NCBI GenBank assembly: GCA_036872755.1
Contig: JAVHNS010000019.1
Span: forward strand, 558,001-622,000
From: Orbilia blumenaviensis
Taxonomy: Eukaryota; Ascomycota; Orbiliomycetes; Orbiliales; Orbiliaceae
Reading direction: 5' to 3'
DNA: 64,000 bases
Part shown: positions 46,974 through 57,300 of the stretch, one piece after another
Numbering within the stretch: the stretch's first letter is position 1
Layout: each line of letters starts with the position of its first letter
The notes under the pieces: model-generated
What the model was told of the DNA's origin: nothing
Database searches by the model: none
The model's input: the letters and a program-made list of their open reading frames with translations, nothing else
Program-made: the position numbers and the translations under genes

Positions 46974-47799
46974 ACGGTTAGGAAGATCTGGAACTGATGC
47001 TGGTTGGGGATTAAAGGTTTTGGCGTTTAATTTGGTTGGCGGGTTTCCAGTTTGATTTCCATATAATATATATTATTTGATTCTACACTTGCTGTATACT
47101 CTCCAGACAAAAAGGTATAAATTTTCAGAAATTTATTTCACGTCAGGCGTCTAGGCAGTAAGTAGCGGGGATTGAGGCAAAAGGGCCTAGTAAAGCGAAA
47201 ATGAGGAAAGTTGTGTGTGTACGTGGGGCTGCCTAGCTCGTGATATCTGCTGTGCCGTATGATTGCGTAGGATTGGGTGTCAGAGAACTGACAAGACTAG
47301 CATCATCGCTGCAGTTCACACACCTACAACCAGAACAAAGCCAGTTTTCGATAGCTTGGCTGCCATGAAACTCAGGGTTCAGAGTTGTGAGAGCTTTCAT
47401 TCGAGCTTTGCCATGTAGGTAGTGAACGGATCGATCATTGATATGCCACTATCTATATCGATCAATTATGATATATTCTGATTTTTGTAAAAAAAAAAAA
47501 CTTCCAGGCTCGTATGTGATACCCATGCGCATATGCGTACTTTGTACAACTGAGGGCTCCGCACCCGATGCACCTATTACAATTTAATCCAGCCGCCCGG
47601 GCCGTCCTATAATTGAGGCGGAGGGATCAATCTGGGGCAAACATGCATGCATATTCTGTGTCACGATCCATTAGGCAAATTCGATCTCGATCATAAAGAA
47701 AATCCCATCAAATTCGGGCTCAAAATCCACTCCGCCCTCAAAGTTTAAACTAGATTCAATCTTACTATATTGAATGTTTCAGCTTCTCCAATTTTTAAA
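46974..47799. other. Intergenic region before the RyR cluster
   Basis: About 830 bases with an A run near 47490-47500. It must hold the promoter of the RyR fusion gene. No gene or repeat seen. Confidence 0.5.
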
Positions 47800-50349
47800 A
47801 TGCCGCCGATAAACATTCTCCTCGCCGGAGACGCTTCAGTCGACGTCTTGATATACCCGGCCCGACCAGACGAAAATTCATGTCATAAACATATGTTGAA
47901 AACCTGCAGACAAAGAACAGGGGCTACGCTTATTTCAAAATTTCTGGCTTGTGTCGCTCACGACTACAATTTCAAAATACACGAGCCTGTATATTCTGGA
48001 CCTGCAAATATTCAACATGAGTCTGTTCGCTCAATCCTTGAATTTGAGATTCATAATGCAGATAGCAACCCTTCACATCCGACGCTAAAATTAAATCGCA
48101 TTCAACGGCTGGATTATCAACCTATGTGGCAATCTCCTTGGCCTCCAGCATCTCCTGGAATTATAAATACCACCGAGAAAGACATTCTAATTGTTCAAGA
48201 TACAGAGGGTTCCTTCCGTAATCCCGACGATGCTATAGATTTCTTGAAAAATGTTCGGCCTGGTGTCCTTATCTATCACATGGCACCAGAGCTGGCATCT
48301 GGAAGTGTTTGGGAAGCAGTCAGAAACGGCGTATATACAAAAGAAGGCACTCAAGATCCAGAGAGGTTGGTCGTTGTAGTGAGCGCGAATGATCTGCGCG
48401 CTGAGGGGGTACAGCTTTCACATGGACTATCCTGGGAAAAGACATGCGAGGATTTTGTGGAACAGCTCGGGTCCATAGGTCGTCTGGTTTCACTGGTAAC
48501 CTGCGCTCACTTAATAATCCTATTTAATTGCGACGGCGTCATATACCATCGCGGAGGGCACTTGAACCAACCCATTTTATATTTCGACCCAAAATGCACG
48601 GAAGAAGAATTTTTACGACAAAATCTCGGCGACGTACCTGGGATAAAGGAAGCATTTATTGCAGGTATGGTTACTCATCTCGGCGGATCGGTGAGGAACC
48701 TAGGAGAGGCTATCGAGCTGGGGCTTCTATCCTCAAGACGTCTTGCAGCCTCGGGGCTTGTTCGGGGCCCGAAGCCTACTGATCGACCGGAACATCTTAG
48801 CCCTTACATCATGAGCGCCTTGGTCACCTCCAAGACTTCAATATTTAAGTTACTGATCCCATCGGATGTCATTGGTAGCGGGTCGGATCAGTATTGGTCG
48901 ATTTTAGACCGCATGGTTGGTGATCCTGCTCAAGTAGCTCGGGATATCGCCAAAACTGGGATCAGCTCTTCTGGTTCTAGCGGAATACCTGTAGCACAAT
49001 TTGGTCGACTTGTCCTTGTGGATCGCCATGAAATCGAATCTTTCCGAATAGTTTCGAATGTCCTTAGGGACTATATCGACCTCCCGCAGACTAAACCAAT
49101 CAGCATTGCACTCTTCGGGCCAAGGGGCTCGGGAAGGTCCTATGCCGCTATGGAAATGGGAACAGCATTGCTGAATGGGCAGAAGGTTTCACATTTTCGT
49201 ATGGATCTCACACAGATCTCAAACCCAAAGGATTTGATCCCGATTTTTCACTCAATACGAGACAGTAACTTAGAGGGAGGCTTCCCGCTGGTTTATATTA
49301 ACGGGTTCGATACACCGGTTCCTGGTTCCTCACTTCTCTGGTTGTTCCACTTGTTAACGCCAATGCTCCATGGGCGGTTCATAGACAACGGGGAGAGTCG
49401 ACCAATCGGGCGGGCAGTTTTCTTCCTTGGTTCAATCAACTTCAAGACTTATCAAAAGTTCCAGAACCAGGTTGGGGGAGGCTCTCGTGGTCTTACACCT
49501 CCACGGTTTGAAGAATTTCTTGGATGTCTTCATGGATACGTAAATATGCTTGGGCCTGATTGCGTTGGAGACCACGACAGGCTATACCCCGTTCGTCGGG
49601 CGGTCATTCTGAGAGAGCTTCTTGAAGAAAGGGAGCCTAAATTAAAAGTCGACGGGAGGATCTCAATCGACGAGAGTGTCCTCGATGGACTGTTACTCGT
49701 GCCTTCGTATAGACAGGGTATACGGTCTCTCAAATCCATTATTGCCATGAGCAGACTCAACGGAGCCCGCCAATTCGAAAGAGCCGCTTTGCCACCCACG
49801 AACCAGCTGGACCTACACGTCAACAGTGACGACTTCCTTAGATATCTCAATGGCAATGTCCTCCCTGAGTCTATCCGAGAACATCTTGCACAAAATATTC
49901 ACACAGCCTACCTAAGGAAAAGGTTTTCCATGGGTATGAGCGACGAAGACCGGAAGAGACCAGGGCATCAACCTTGGGAACAACTATCAGAAGAATTTAG
50001 GGAATCAGCTCGGGCCCATGCGGATAATATACCTCGTAAATTACGGCTTGTGTCATGCTTTCTCGCTGAGAAGCAAGATCACATGCATCGCGAGCCAGTC
50101 GAAGGCTTTACTATGGACGAGATTGAGGTTCTAGCGAAGAATGAGCATGATAGGTGGAATGCAGAACGTTTACAAAAGCAGTGGACAAAGTCTTCCAAAA
50201 CAGACCCGACAGTTCGAACTAGTTCTTTTTTGGTTGCCTGGGATGATCTTGCGAAAGAGTGGCAAGATGTAGATCGAGTATTAGTAGCAGCCTACCCCGA
50301 TATTCTTCCTGAGGACTATCAGATATATCGTATGGGTAGTGTAAATTAA
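47800..50349 (+). CDS. PfkB-like / degenerate AAA-like / RyR fusion protein
   Basis: Intronless frame, 849 residues from the ATG giving MPPINILLAGDAS (a TTG ten codons earlier is not used). Residues about 4-290 resemble the PfkB/ribokinase fold: INILLAGDASVDVLIY at the start and later VSANDLRAEG and LIILFNCDGVIYHRG. Residues about 430-690 resemble an AAA-type P-loop ATPase with its lid: ALFGPRGSGRS, FPLVYINGFD, PIGRAVFFLGS, and YPVRRAVILRELLEER. The Walker A lysine is Arg and the Walker B acidic pair reads Asn-Gly, so catalysis is doubtful. Residues about 715-845 are a RyR domain: LSEEFRESARAHADNIPRKL, then NEHDRWNAERLQKQW and a WDDL...DVDRV ending. RyR domains occur in ryanodine receptors and in prokaryotic conflict-type genes. 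Function is not known; regulation or sensing is inferred. Confidence 0.85.
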   Translation: MPPINILLAGDASVDVLIYPARPDENSCHKHMLKTCRQRTGATLISKFLACVAHDYNFKIHEPVYSGPANIQHESVRSILEFEIHNADSNPSHPTLKLNRIQRLDYQPMWQSPWPPASPGIINTTEKDILIVQDTEGSFRNPDDAIDFLKNVRPGVLIYHMAPELASGSVWEAVRNGVYTKEGTQDPERLVVVVSANDLRAEGVQLSHGLSWEKTCEDFVEQLGSIGRLVSLVTCAHLIILFNCDGVIYHRGGHLNQPILYFDPKCTEEEFLRQNLGDVPGIKEAFIAGMVTHLGGSVRNLGEAIELGLLSSRRLAASGLVRGPKPTDRPEHLSPYIMSALVTSKTSIFKLLIPSDVIGSGSDQYWSILDRMVGDPAQVARDIAKTGISSSGSSGIPVAQFGRLVLVDRHEIESFRIVSNVLRDYIDLPQTKPISIALFGPRGSGRSYAAMEMGTALLNGQKVSHFRMDLTQISNPKDLIPIFHSIRDSNLEGGFPLVYINGFDTPVPGSSLLWLFHLLTPMLHGRFIDNGESRPIGRAVFFLGSINFKTYQKFQNQVGGGSRGLTPPRFEEFLGCLHGYVNMLGPDCVGDHDRLYPVRRAVILRELLEEREPKLKVDGRISIDESVLDGLLLVPSYRQGIRSLKSIIAMSRLNGARQFERAALPPTNQLDLHVNSDDFLRYLNGNVLPESIREHLAQNIHTAYLRKRFSMGMSDEDRKRPGHQPWEQLSEEFRESARAHADNIPRKLRLVSCFLAEKQDHMHREPVEGFTMDEIEVLAKNEHDRWNAERLQKQWTKSSKTDPTVRTSSFLVAWDDLAKEWQDVDRVLVAAYPDILPEDYQIYRMGSVN

Positions 50350-50585
50350 CTAGTCCTCTTTGGTATACAGGTCCTTTGCATGAGATGAAATGAAATCAAA
50401 TCTTTAGATGTATAAATGTATTATATCACTAGTTTACCGCCATATAACTACCTAGGTACAAACATGTATGCATAGTACTTATACAAAGGTAAAGAATCCC
50501 AAGAAAATAGTACGACGCTAAATCGCAGAATATTTTACAAAACTAAACTCCATGAGCTATGCAAGAAAAATATACCACCTCTCCA
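50350..50585. other. Convergent spacer
   Basis: Short AT-rich spacer between the RyR fusion gene and the converging CorA-like gene. Nothing further seen. Confidence 0.5.
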
Positions 50586-52303
50586 TCACAAAATCTTTTC
50601 ATTCATCCGTTTATTATAGTATCTCTCGCTCTTTATCGTCCAAATAACCCATAAAATCATAACCGTAGCAGTCAACGGAACAGTGATGGCAAAATACATC
50701 CAGATATGTTTTGATACCACGATGGTTCCGTCCGCTTCCCAATTAAACATTGACATACTAAAGACCGCCTTTTATCATTAGATATCAGCTATGTTACGCC
50801 CAAAAGTTCCAAGAGGCTACTAAACCCGAGCATACTTACAGCCACAAAAGTTCCAGGCAAAAATATCAATGTAATTATTGCTATTGTTCTCATGAAGGAG
50901 CTGTCTTTCCGGGCCGCAGATGCCGCGGATTCGGAGTGCTTCGCAATCATAATGCTTATTTGGCTATCGATCTATCATAAGGGCATAATATTAGTATCTA
51001 CAATGGAATGAAGCGCAGCCCATGGAGATTTGTGAAACTTACCATTCCATGTTGAAACTTAAGTTTTCCGGGAATTGTATCCAAGTCGTGTTTCAACGTT
51101 CCAGATAGGTCGTTCTGAGTCCTGACTTGCTGAGAAAGCCTTTGCGAATATGTTGCTACCTCGTCCTTGCTCGCCCTTCGCTCGATGGTTTGAAAACATT
51201 GTAACAGCTTTGCAGCAAAATCTTGCTCAAATGACCACCGTCTATACAACGCTAAATGTTGCTTCTCTAGTTGGAACAACAGTTTCCTCATCTCCTCGAG
51301 GCTTTTAGCCTTTCCACTAGTCAATTTATCGTCTTGGGCGAGTATGTCATTGCTGAGATAGTTAACCCGATCTCGAGTTTGCTGTACCTGCCATTGTAGA
51401 AGACAAGCAGGGAGAAACATGAAGTCGGGAGGTAATGGCGTCGAAAAATCAGATGGGAATTGGATATTGCAAATCAAGTTTTCCGGGTCAATTCCTTTAT
51501 CAGCAAAGAGTATACATCCCCAGTCCGCATCGGATTTGTTGCGGCAGCTATTAAGTTCAGTAACGGCGAGGCTGAAATACGGGAGGTCATCTCTCGGTGT
51601 TTGCACGACGAAGCCTGCGATTTTAACGATCAGTTTACAAGTTTACAATAACACGGAATACCGACAAGGCTGTGCAAACGTAGAAGCAGAATAGAAAGTT
51701 GTTGTGATACGGTGGCAGACTTACTTGTATGGCTCTCGGTTTCTACTACAGCTGAGCCAGTGGTCCCTTTCTCAAGAAAATATAAAAACTCATCCCCAAT
51801 CCAATGTGCTTCCTTGGCTGCCCTGAGAATACCCGACTGTTTAAAGAGCTCAGCTCTATCTGATGGCGCGGCTTCGACAAGTCTACAGAGAATCGCGTCA
51901 GTACGTATACCCATATCAAATGATACCACCACTCAATTGTGTAACGAAGTCGAGAAGTTGTTTTCTTACAGGATTCGAAAACGATTCTTTTCCATATTCG
52001 TCCGTCTATCGCGCTACCGAGAATTATTGCTATCAGCTATGCGCTAATGCTAAGACCATGTACGGTATATTATTTCCACATACAGCCGGCGTAGATTTGA
52101 TAAACTCGGTTGCCTTCTCTGTGCTCAGTCTTTCCCAGTTGATTGGACCCCGAATTTTCCATTGTGACCTCTATGGATTTTCTCGCGAATTAGATCCCGG
52201 CTGATACATCCATCGATTGGACCTGAAGGCGAGGTTTCTAAGTTGATACCTCAATAATCGTAGCGCTCGTTACGAAGCCCCTGATAGTTATAGTTGCACT
52301 CAT
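50586..52303 (-). pseudogene. CorA-like membrane protein with an apparent frame break before the last exon
   Basis: Proposed exons: 52303-52250, 52170-52064, 52005-51970, 51882-51725, 51614-51043, 50971-50840 and a last exon ending at 50586; the first three are tentative. The central exon has long coiled-coil helices (QWQVQQTRDRVNYLSND and on). The end shows the layout of fungal CorA-like proteins found beside incompatibility genes: IDSQISIMIAKHSE, a first helix (TIAIITLIFLPGTFVA), the loop SMSMFNW, and a second helix (FAITVPLTATVMILWVIW). The canonical GMN motif is not seen. The exon ending GTFVA is phase 0, but SMSMFNW is reached only with a one-base shift: a run of four T at 50760-50763 (minus strand) where three would give AVFSMSMFNW. 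It may be a pseudogene, a sequence error, or a splice I missed. Confidence 0.6.
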
Positions 52304-53352
52304 GGCGGAGTTGATATCTCAGCTGCCCCTATGGCAGAACCGGCGCGCCTCCAAAAGGAAATGTCGAAACGAAGGATCCACTGCCTGTAAACTTATATGG
52401 CGCAGTTCTTGGAAGTATTCGAGATGCGGTAATCAACCAGACGCGCATGCAGGTGGTATTTGGTTCGGCGTTTCCGATTTATTTGTATCAACTGTACCCG
52501 ATGCGCGATGGATAGCCCGTTCAGCCAGCGTTATAGGAATATTCGTATTCGAGTGTCGCCGAGATCAATTATGCTGTCTCGCATTCGATAATATAATGTC
52601 TGAGAATCAGCTTGGATAAAATACTAGCCAGATCAGGTTTAAATTCCCCAATTCCTGGTGGGCCCTTAGCCTTTTATACTAGGGATACGAGTTCCTGGTA
52701 TGTATCATGTTTACAGACGGGGAAGCGCTGAATCCTTTTTTCAGTTTGGGCGTCAAATAGGCAGCCTGGTCATGCTCCAATCCTTTTGGCGAGCAAACGA
52801 GGAGGCTTAAACCAGCATCCTGCATACAGTACCAAAAATACGATAGGGAGGGCGACGCCCAAGCATTTTTATTTGCCGACAAGCTCTTCAGCCGCATCTG
52901 TGACGGTCTAGAGGAAGGGATCGATTACATTCTCGGTCCGTGCCGGTGAAATATGCTATGTTGAATTTGGCGATAACTTCGAAGCTCCCCCTTTGGACTG
53001 TTAATTAGTCTGGAAAACTCGAGCCCGTCGACCAAACCCAAATTGGTAAACTGTTAAATTGAAACAGCAGCTGAACAAGTCATACCCCAAGACAAACGGA
53101 TGTCTAACTTAGCGCCCGTCGGTAGCATCCGTGTGACCCTGTATTCACGTCTCCATCGACCCATATGCGCACGTCATTCGATTCGCCAGCTTTCTAGATC
53201 GATTAAAAGGCTTCCAAGTTATATAAACTCAGGCAGTAGCCTAGCTAAAGACCATCGCTGCTATCGTCGCCATCATAAAGATACTCCATTCACCGTATTC
53301 AAAGCTTGCAAAGCAAGATCTTGACACAACCGAAATCAATCATTGGACAGCT
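52304..53352. other. Intergenic region inside the RyR cluster
   Basis: About 1 kb between the divergent CorA-like and RyR-only genes. Short frames on both strands (such as 52302-52619 plus and 52679-52897 minus) look partly protein-like but match nothing I know. The stretch could be a decayed gene as well as a shared promoter. Confidence 0.45.
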
Positions 53353-53943
53353 ATGGCTTCATCCGCCCCTGCATTAGCTTCTGGCGCACAAATGTCACAG
53401 GCGCCTGCACAAAACAGCAGTCTTCCGGCAACCCCTGCTCCACCACTCGACCCAGCCATTCGAGAATTTGTTGCGCAAGAACTCTACAAGAGATATAAAC
53501 TCACACGCGCCTCTATGGGTTCAGACACTGAGTCCGAAAAGCAAAAGGATGCATCCCTCCAGGAAACTTGGGAATCCCTCCCAGAGCATCTAAAAGCTTC
53601 GACTCGTGCTCAAGCAGATGACATTCCCAGAAAACTTCAGCTGCTTGGATATTCTATGACCAACGGCGGCGAAAATATTGCTGTAGGACGAGAACGTCTT
53701 GAAAAGTTTACAGCAGAGCAGTTGGAATATCTTGGGGAAGTGGAACACGACCGATGGGTTGCTGAACGAATCAGGAGTGGCTGGCAAGCCTCGGGACAAC
53801 GTAATTCGTCGACTCAGCAGACCCCATTTTTTGTACCATATGCCGAACTGGAACAGAAATGGAAGGATGTGGATAAGTTCATGGTGGATGGAATACCCGA
53901 AATTTTAGGGAGATCAGGTTATAGAATTCATAGAAACATCTAA
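53353..53943 (+). CDS. Small protein consisting mainly of a RyR domain
   Basis: Intronless, 196 residues. The first 35 residues are Ala/Ser/Pro-rich and disordered. The remainder aligns by eye along its whole length with the C-terminus of the fusion protein ending at 50349: IRE-(F)VAQ-Y near residue 40, then SMG, W-E-LPEHLKASTRAQADDIPRKL, an insertion, FTAEQLEYLGEVEHDRWVAERI, and FVPYAEL...WKDVDKF...IPEIL. The paired motifs (QADDIPRKL, EHDRW.AER) define the RyR fold, here without any ATPase or kinase part. It looks like a partial duplicate or a separate single-domain partner. Possible roles are ligand binding or competition with the large protein. The gene sits upstream of the NLR on the same strand, 377 bases before the NLR start. 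Confidence 0.85.
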   Translation: MASSAPALASGAQMSQAPAQNSSLPATPAPPLDPAIREFVAQELYKRYKLTRASMGSDTESEKQKDASLQETWESLPEHLKASTRAQADDIPRKLQLLGYSMTNGGENIAVGRERLEKFTAEQLEYLGEVEHDRWVAERIRSGWQASGQRNSSTQQTPFFVPYAELEQKWKDVDKFMVDGIPEILGRSGYRIHRNI

Positions 53944-54319
53944 ATGGAATAGATCAATTGATGGAGTTTCTGTATACTCACATCGATATCAAATCAGTAT
54001 AGTTGCAATATGTTTAGTAGTATGATATATATAGCTGCCAATTAGAAACTTGAAGTTCTTGATAAGTTATGTCTCGCGAGCCGCCAGCCACTCGTCGAAA
54101 AGGTGTAGAGCAGATGTGAGACCCAAGATGCAGAGACGCGGCACAGCTAAGCGGGGTAGGATGTATAAGTATCCAATTGATATGCTGGCTCCACCTAGGC
54201 CGTTTAAAAGGATTAGAATGAAGTTCTCTTCTGTATTCTCTTTCGCAGAGAATATTCTCTCATTGAAGTCTCGAAATATATATCGGTATCGCCGGTTGCA
54301 TCGGCAAGTTCCAATTGCC
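53944..54319. promoter_or_regulatory. Upstream region of the NLR gene
   Basis: Contains an open frame continuous with the NLR (from 54050), but its composition is unlike the PNP domain that follows, and domain homologues start near the ATG at 54320. I treat it as leader/promoter, with the extended start as an alternative. Confidence 0.5.
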
Positions 54320-57300
54320 ATGGATGACCAGGCGAAATACACTGTCGGTTGGGTCTGTGCCATACGAACAGAGTATGTCGCTGCACAAGCCTTCCTTGAC
54401 GAAAACTTTGGGCCACCGGAATCCCAACCTGTTGGAGACAACAACCACTACACGCTAGGCAGAATTGGAAAACACAACGTCGTGGTTGTTGTGCTGCCTG
54501 ATGGAGAGTATGGGCTGTCGTCTGCGACAGCAGTTTTAAAAGATATGCTTCGCACCTTTTCCAATATAAAAATTGGCCTAATGGTCGGCATTGGTGGCGG
54601 CGCACCAAGTCGAAAGAATGATATTCGCCTTGGTGACATTGTGGTAAGCTCTCCTCGGGATGGCCATGGGGGCGTATTCCAGTATGATTTTGGCAAAACC
54701 ATGCAAACCCAGCGGTTTCGACTGGTAGACCAAAGAGAGGGATCTAGTTTTGAACGATTCCACGAAACTGGGTATCTTGCCCCGCCACCAGCCTTCCTAC
54801 GAACAGCAGTTAGTGGGCTCCAAGCCAAGTACGAATTGCAAGGGCATCAGATCGATCAGACTATCGAAAGCATCCTCAGAAAGAATCGAAGATTAAACCG
54901 GAAATTTAAACGCCCTGAGCCAGATACTGACAGATTATATAAATCCGACATCATACATGAACCCACCGGTATCAATGACGACAGTGGAGATTGTGCGGAT
55001 AGATGTGGTGATGGACCGTCGAAATTGATAATACGGCCCGAGCGGGATGAGGATGAGGACAATCCAGCGATTCACTATGGACTAATTGCCTCCGCAAATA
55101 GGTTAATGAAGAACTCTATCGTTCGGGATAAGCTGTCAACGGAAAAGGGCGTCCTTTGCTTTGAAATGGAGGCAGCAGGCTTAATGAACCACTTCCCTTG
55201 CTTAGTTATCAGAGGAATATGTGACTATTCGGATTCTCATAAAAACAAGGAATGGCAAGGATATGCATCGATGACGGCAGCAGCATACGCTAAAGATCTC
55301 CTTAATGAAATCGCTTCAAATAAAATCGAAGCAGCAGTTAGAATTGCGGAAATCCCAGGCATTCTCTCCTCCAGTTAGTTACCCTAGTGGCCAAGGCATA
55401 GCATTGTATTAACTGACTCCCTTCAAGTCGAGGAAAAAACCACCGAAATACAGACCAACCTCCAAACCGCTGGAGCAAATATTATAGCCCTTACCATTAA
55501 ACAGCATCAAGCAGATATCAAAGCTTGGCTTTCACCTCCAGACCCTTCGATCAATTATAGCAAAGCTTTACAGCAACGGCATCAAGGTTCAGGAAGTTGG
55601 TTGTTGGAGAATGACACATTTAGCAAATGGAAGAGCGACCGGAATTCTTTTTTATGGCTTCATGGTATCATTGGATGCGGCAAAACAATTCTGAGCTCAA
55701 CCATAATTGAAAGTCTTTCGCCCAGGAAACCTTTACTATATTTCTATTTCGATGTTACAGACGGAAAAAAGCAAACATTCGACAAAATGATACCGGCGCT
55801 TCTCTACCAGCTCTACTACCAATGCGATAAAGCATCACCACAACTTGAAGAACTGTTTCACTCGTACGAGGATGGAAAAACACAGCCGACATCTCTATCG
55901 CTTTTGCAGACCTTTGCGAAAATGGCCGAGGAAACGGATGAGATGTGGATTGTTCTAGATGCACTCGACGAATGTGAGAAGGATAGCAGAGCAAGATTAC
56001 TTTCGTGGATAAAAGATCTCCGCATGCAGGCGACTAAGAATATACATATTTTAGTCACGAGCCAGCCAAAAAGTGATATCGAAGCGGGAATAAAAAAATT
56101 AGATTGCCCTGGGTGCGAATTGGAGATACAGAGCAGTGATACTGCTGATGATATCTCCGCCTACATTCGTTGGAGGGTCAGAGAGGATGAGGCCCTCGAA
56201 AGATGGCGGTTACACCCAGATATCCAGGACGAAATCGAAACTGAACTTCAGCAAAAAGCAAACGGAATGTAGGTCTCTAGTGGCCTCGTGAGCTAGCCTC
56301 CACGAAGGTCTTTAATTATTTACGTACATTTATTTGCGAAACCAGCTAACATAGATAACACGAAATTGATCAGGTTCAGATGGGTTGCATGTCAGCTTGA
56401 TGCTATTTCGAACTGTCTCGATCTTCGTCAACTACATCGAACTCTTAAAACCCTTCCAAAGACCCTAAACGAGACCTACTCGAGAGTCCTACGCGAGATT
56501 CCTGAAGGGTATAGAAGAAATACTATCACAATCCTTCAGCTTTTGGCATTCTCCAACAGACCTCTCTGGATTGAGGAGGCCGTCGATGCAGTAGCAGTCG
56601 ACATTGAAGAGGCTCTACCATTTCACCCTAAATACCGGATGCCTAATCAGAGCGAAATTGTCTGTTACTGCTCCAGTTTAGTCTCTACAACGATTGTTAG
56701 CAACCTGGACACGACCCGAACGCAAATAAAGCTGGCACATTCCTCGGTTAAGAGCTATTTAATGTCGAACCAGTTGGACGACACCATAGCGCCAAAATTT
56801 CAAGAGGTTGAGGCAAAAACATCAATAGCGAAAATTTGCTTAGCATATATTTTGCATCTAGCGATTGTCTTAGAGCTGACTGATGGCCGTAGTGTCCCTC
56901 CCAGGAATCTTAAGGAGATTCTTCCATTTTTAGAATACTGCGCAAAGTATTGGATGGTATTTGCATCAGGAGCCAAAGCTACAGATCGGGTCCTACAGAA
57001 TCTTATGCAGGAACTCTTTGACGACAGCACCAAACTCTATAAGTACTGTTACGATCTTTACAGGCCGGATGGAATTTCAATAGCTCGAGGAGCTCCAACC
57101 CCCTCAAGACTGTACTATGCATCCGCTTGCGACGTACAATACATAGTGGATTTCTTGATCAGCACAGGCGTCGACGTTAACGCCCCGGGTGGACATTATG
57201 AATGTGCACTTGCTGCAGCTGCAGCCCGCGGTAGCGTCGATATTATCGAGATACTGTTGAAAAATGGTGCTAAAGTTAATCGCGACAGTGACTCCGTCAG

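Noticed and set aside
52302..52897. Short ORFs between the CorA-like and RyR-only genes
   Set aside because: No recognisable domain, no splice partners, frames on both strands; kept only as a possible decayed remnant in the spacer entry.
54050..54319. 90-codon N-terminal extension of the NLR
   Set aside because: Open by chance from a TTG; the PNP domain normally starts within a few residues of the ATG at 54320.
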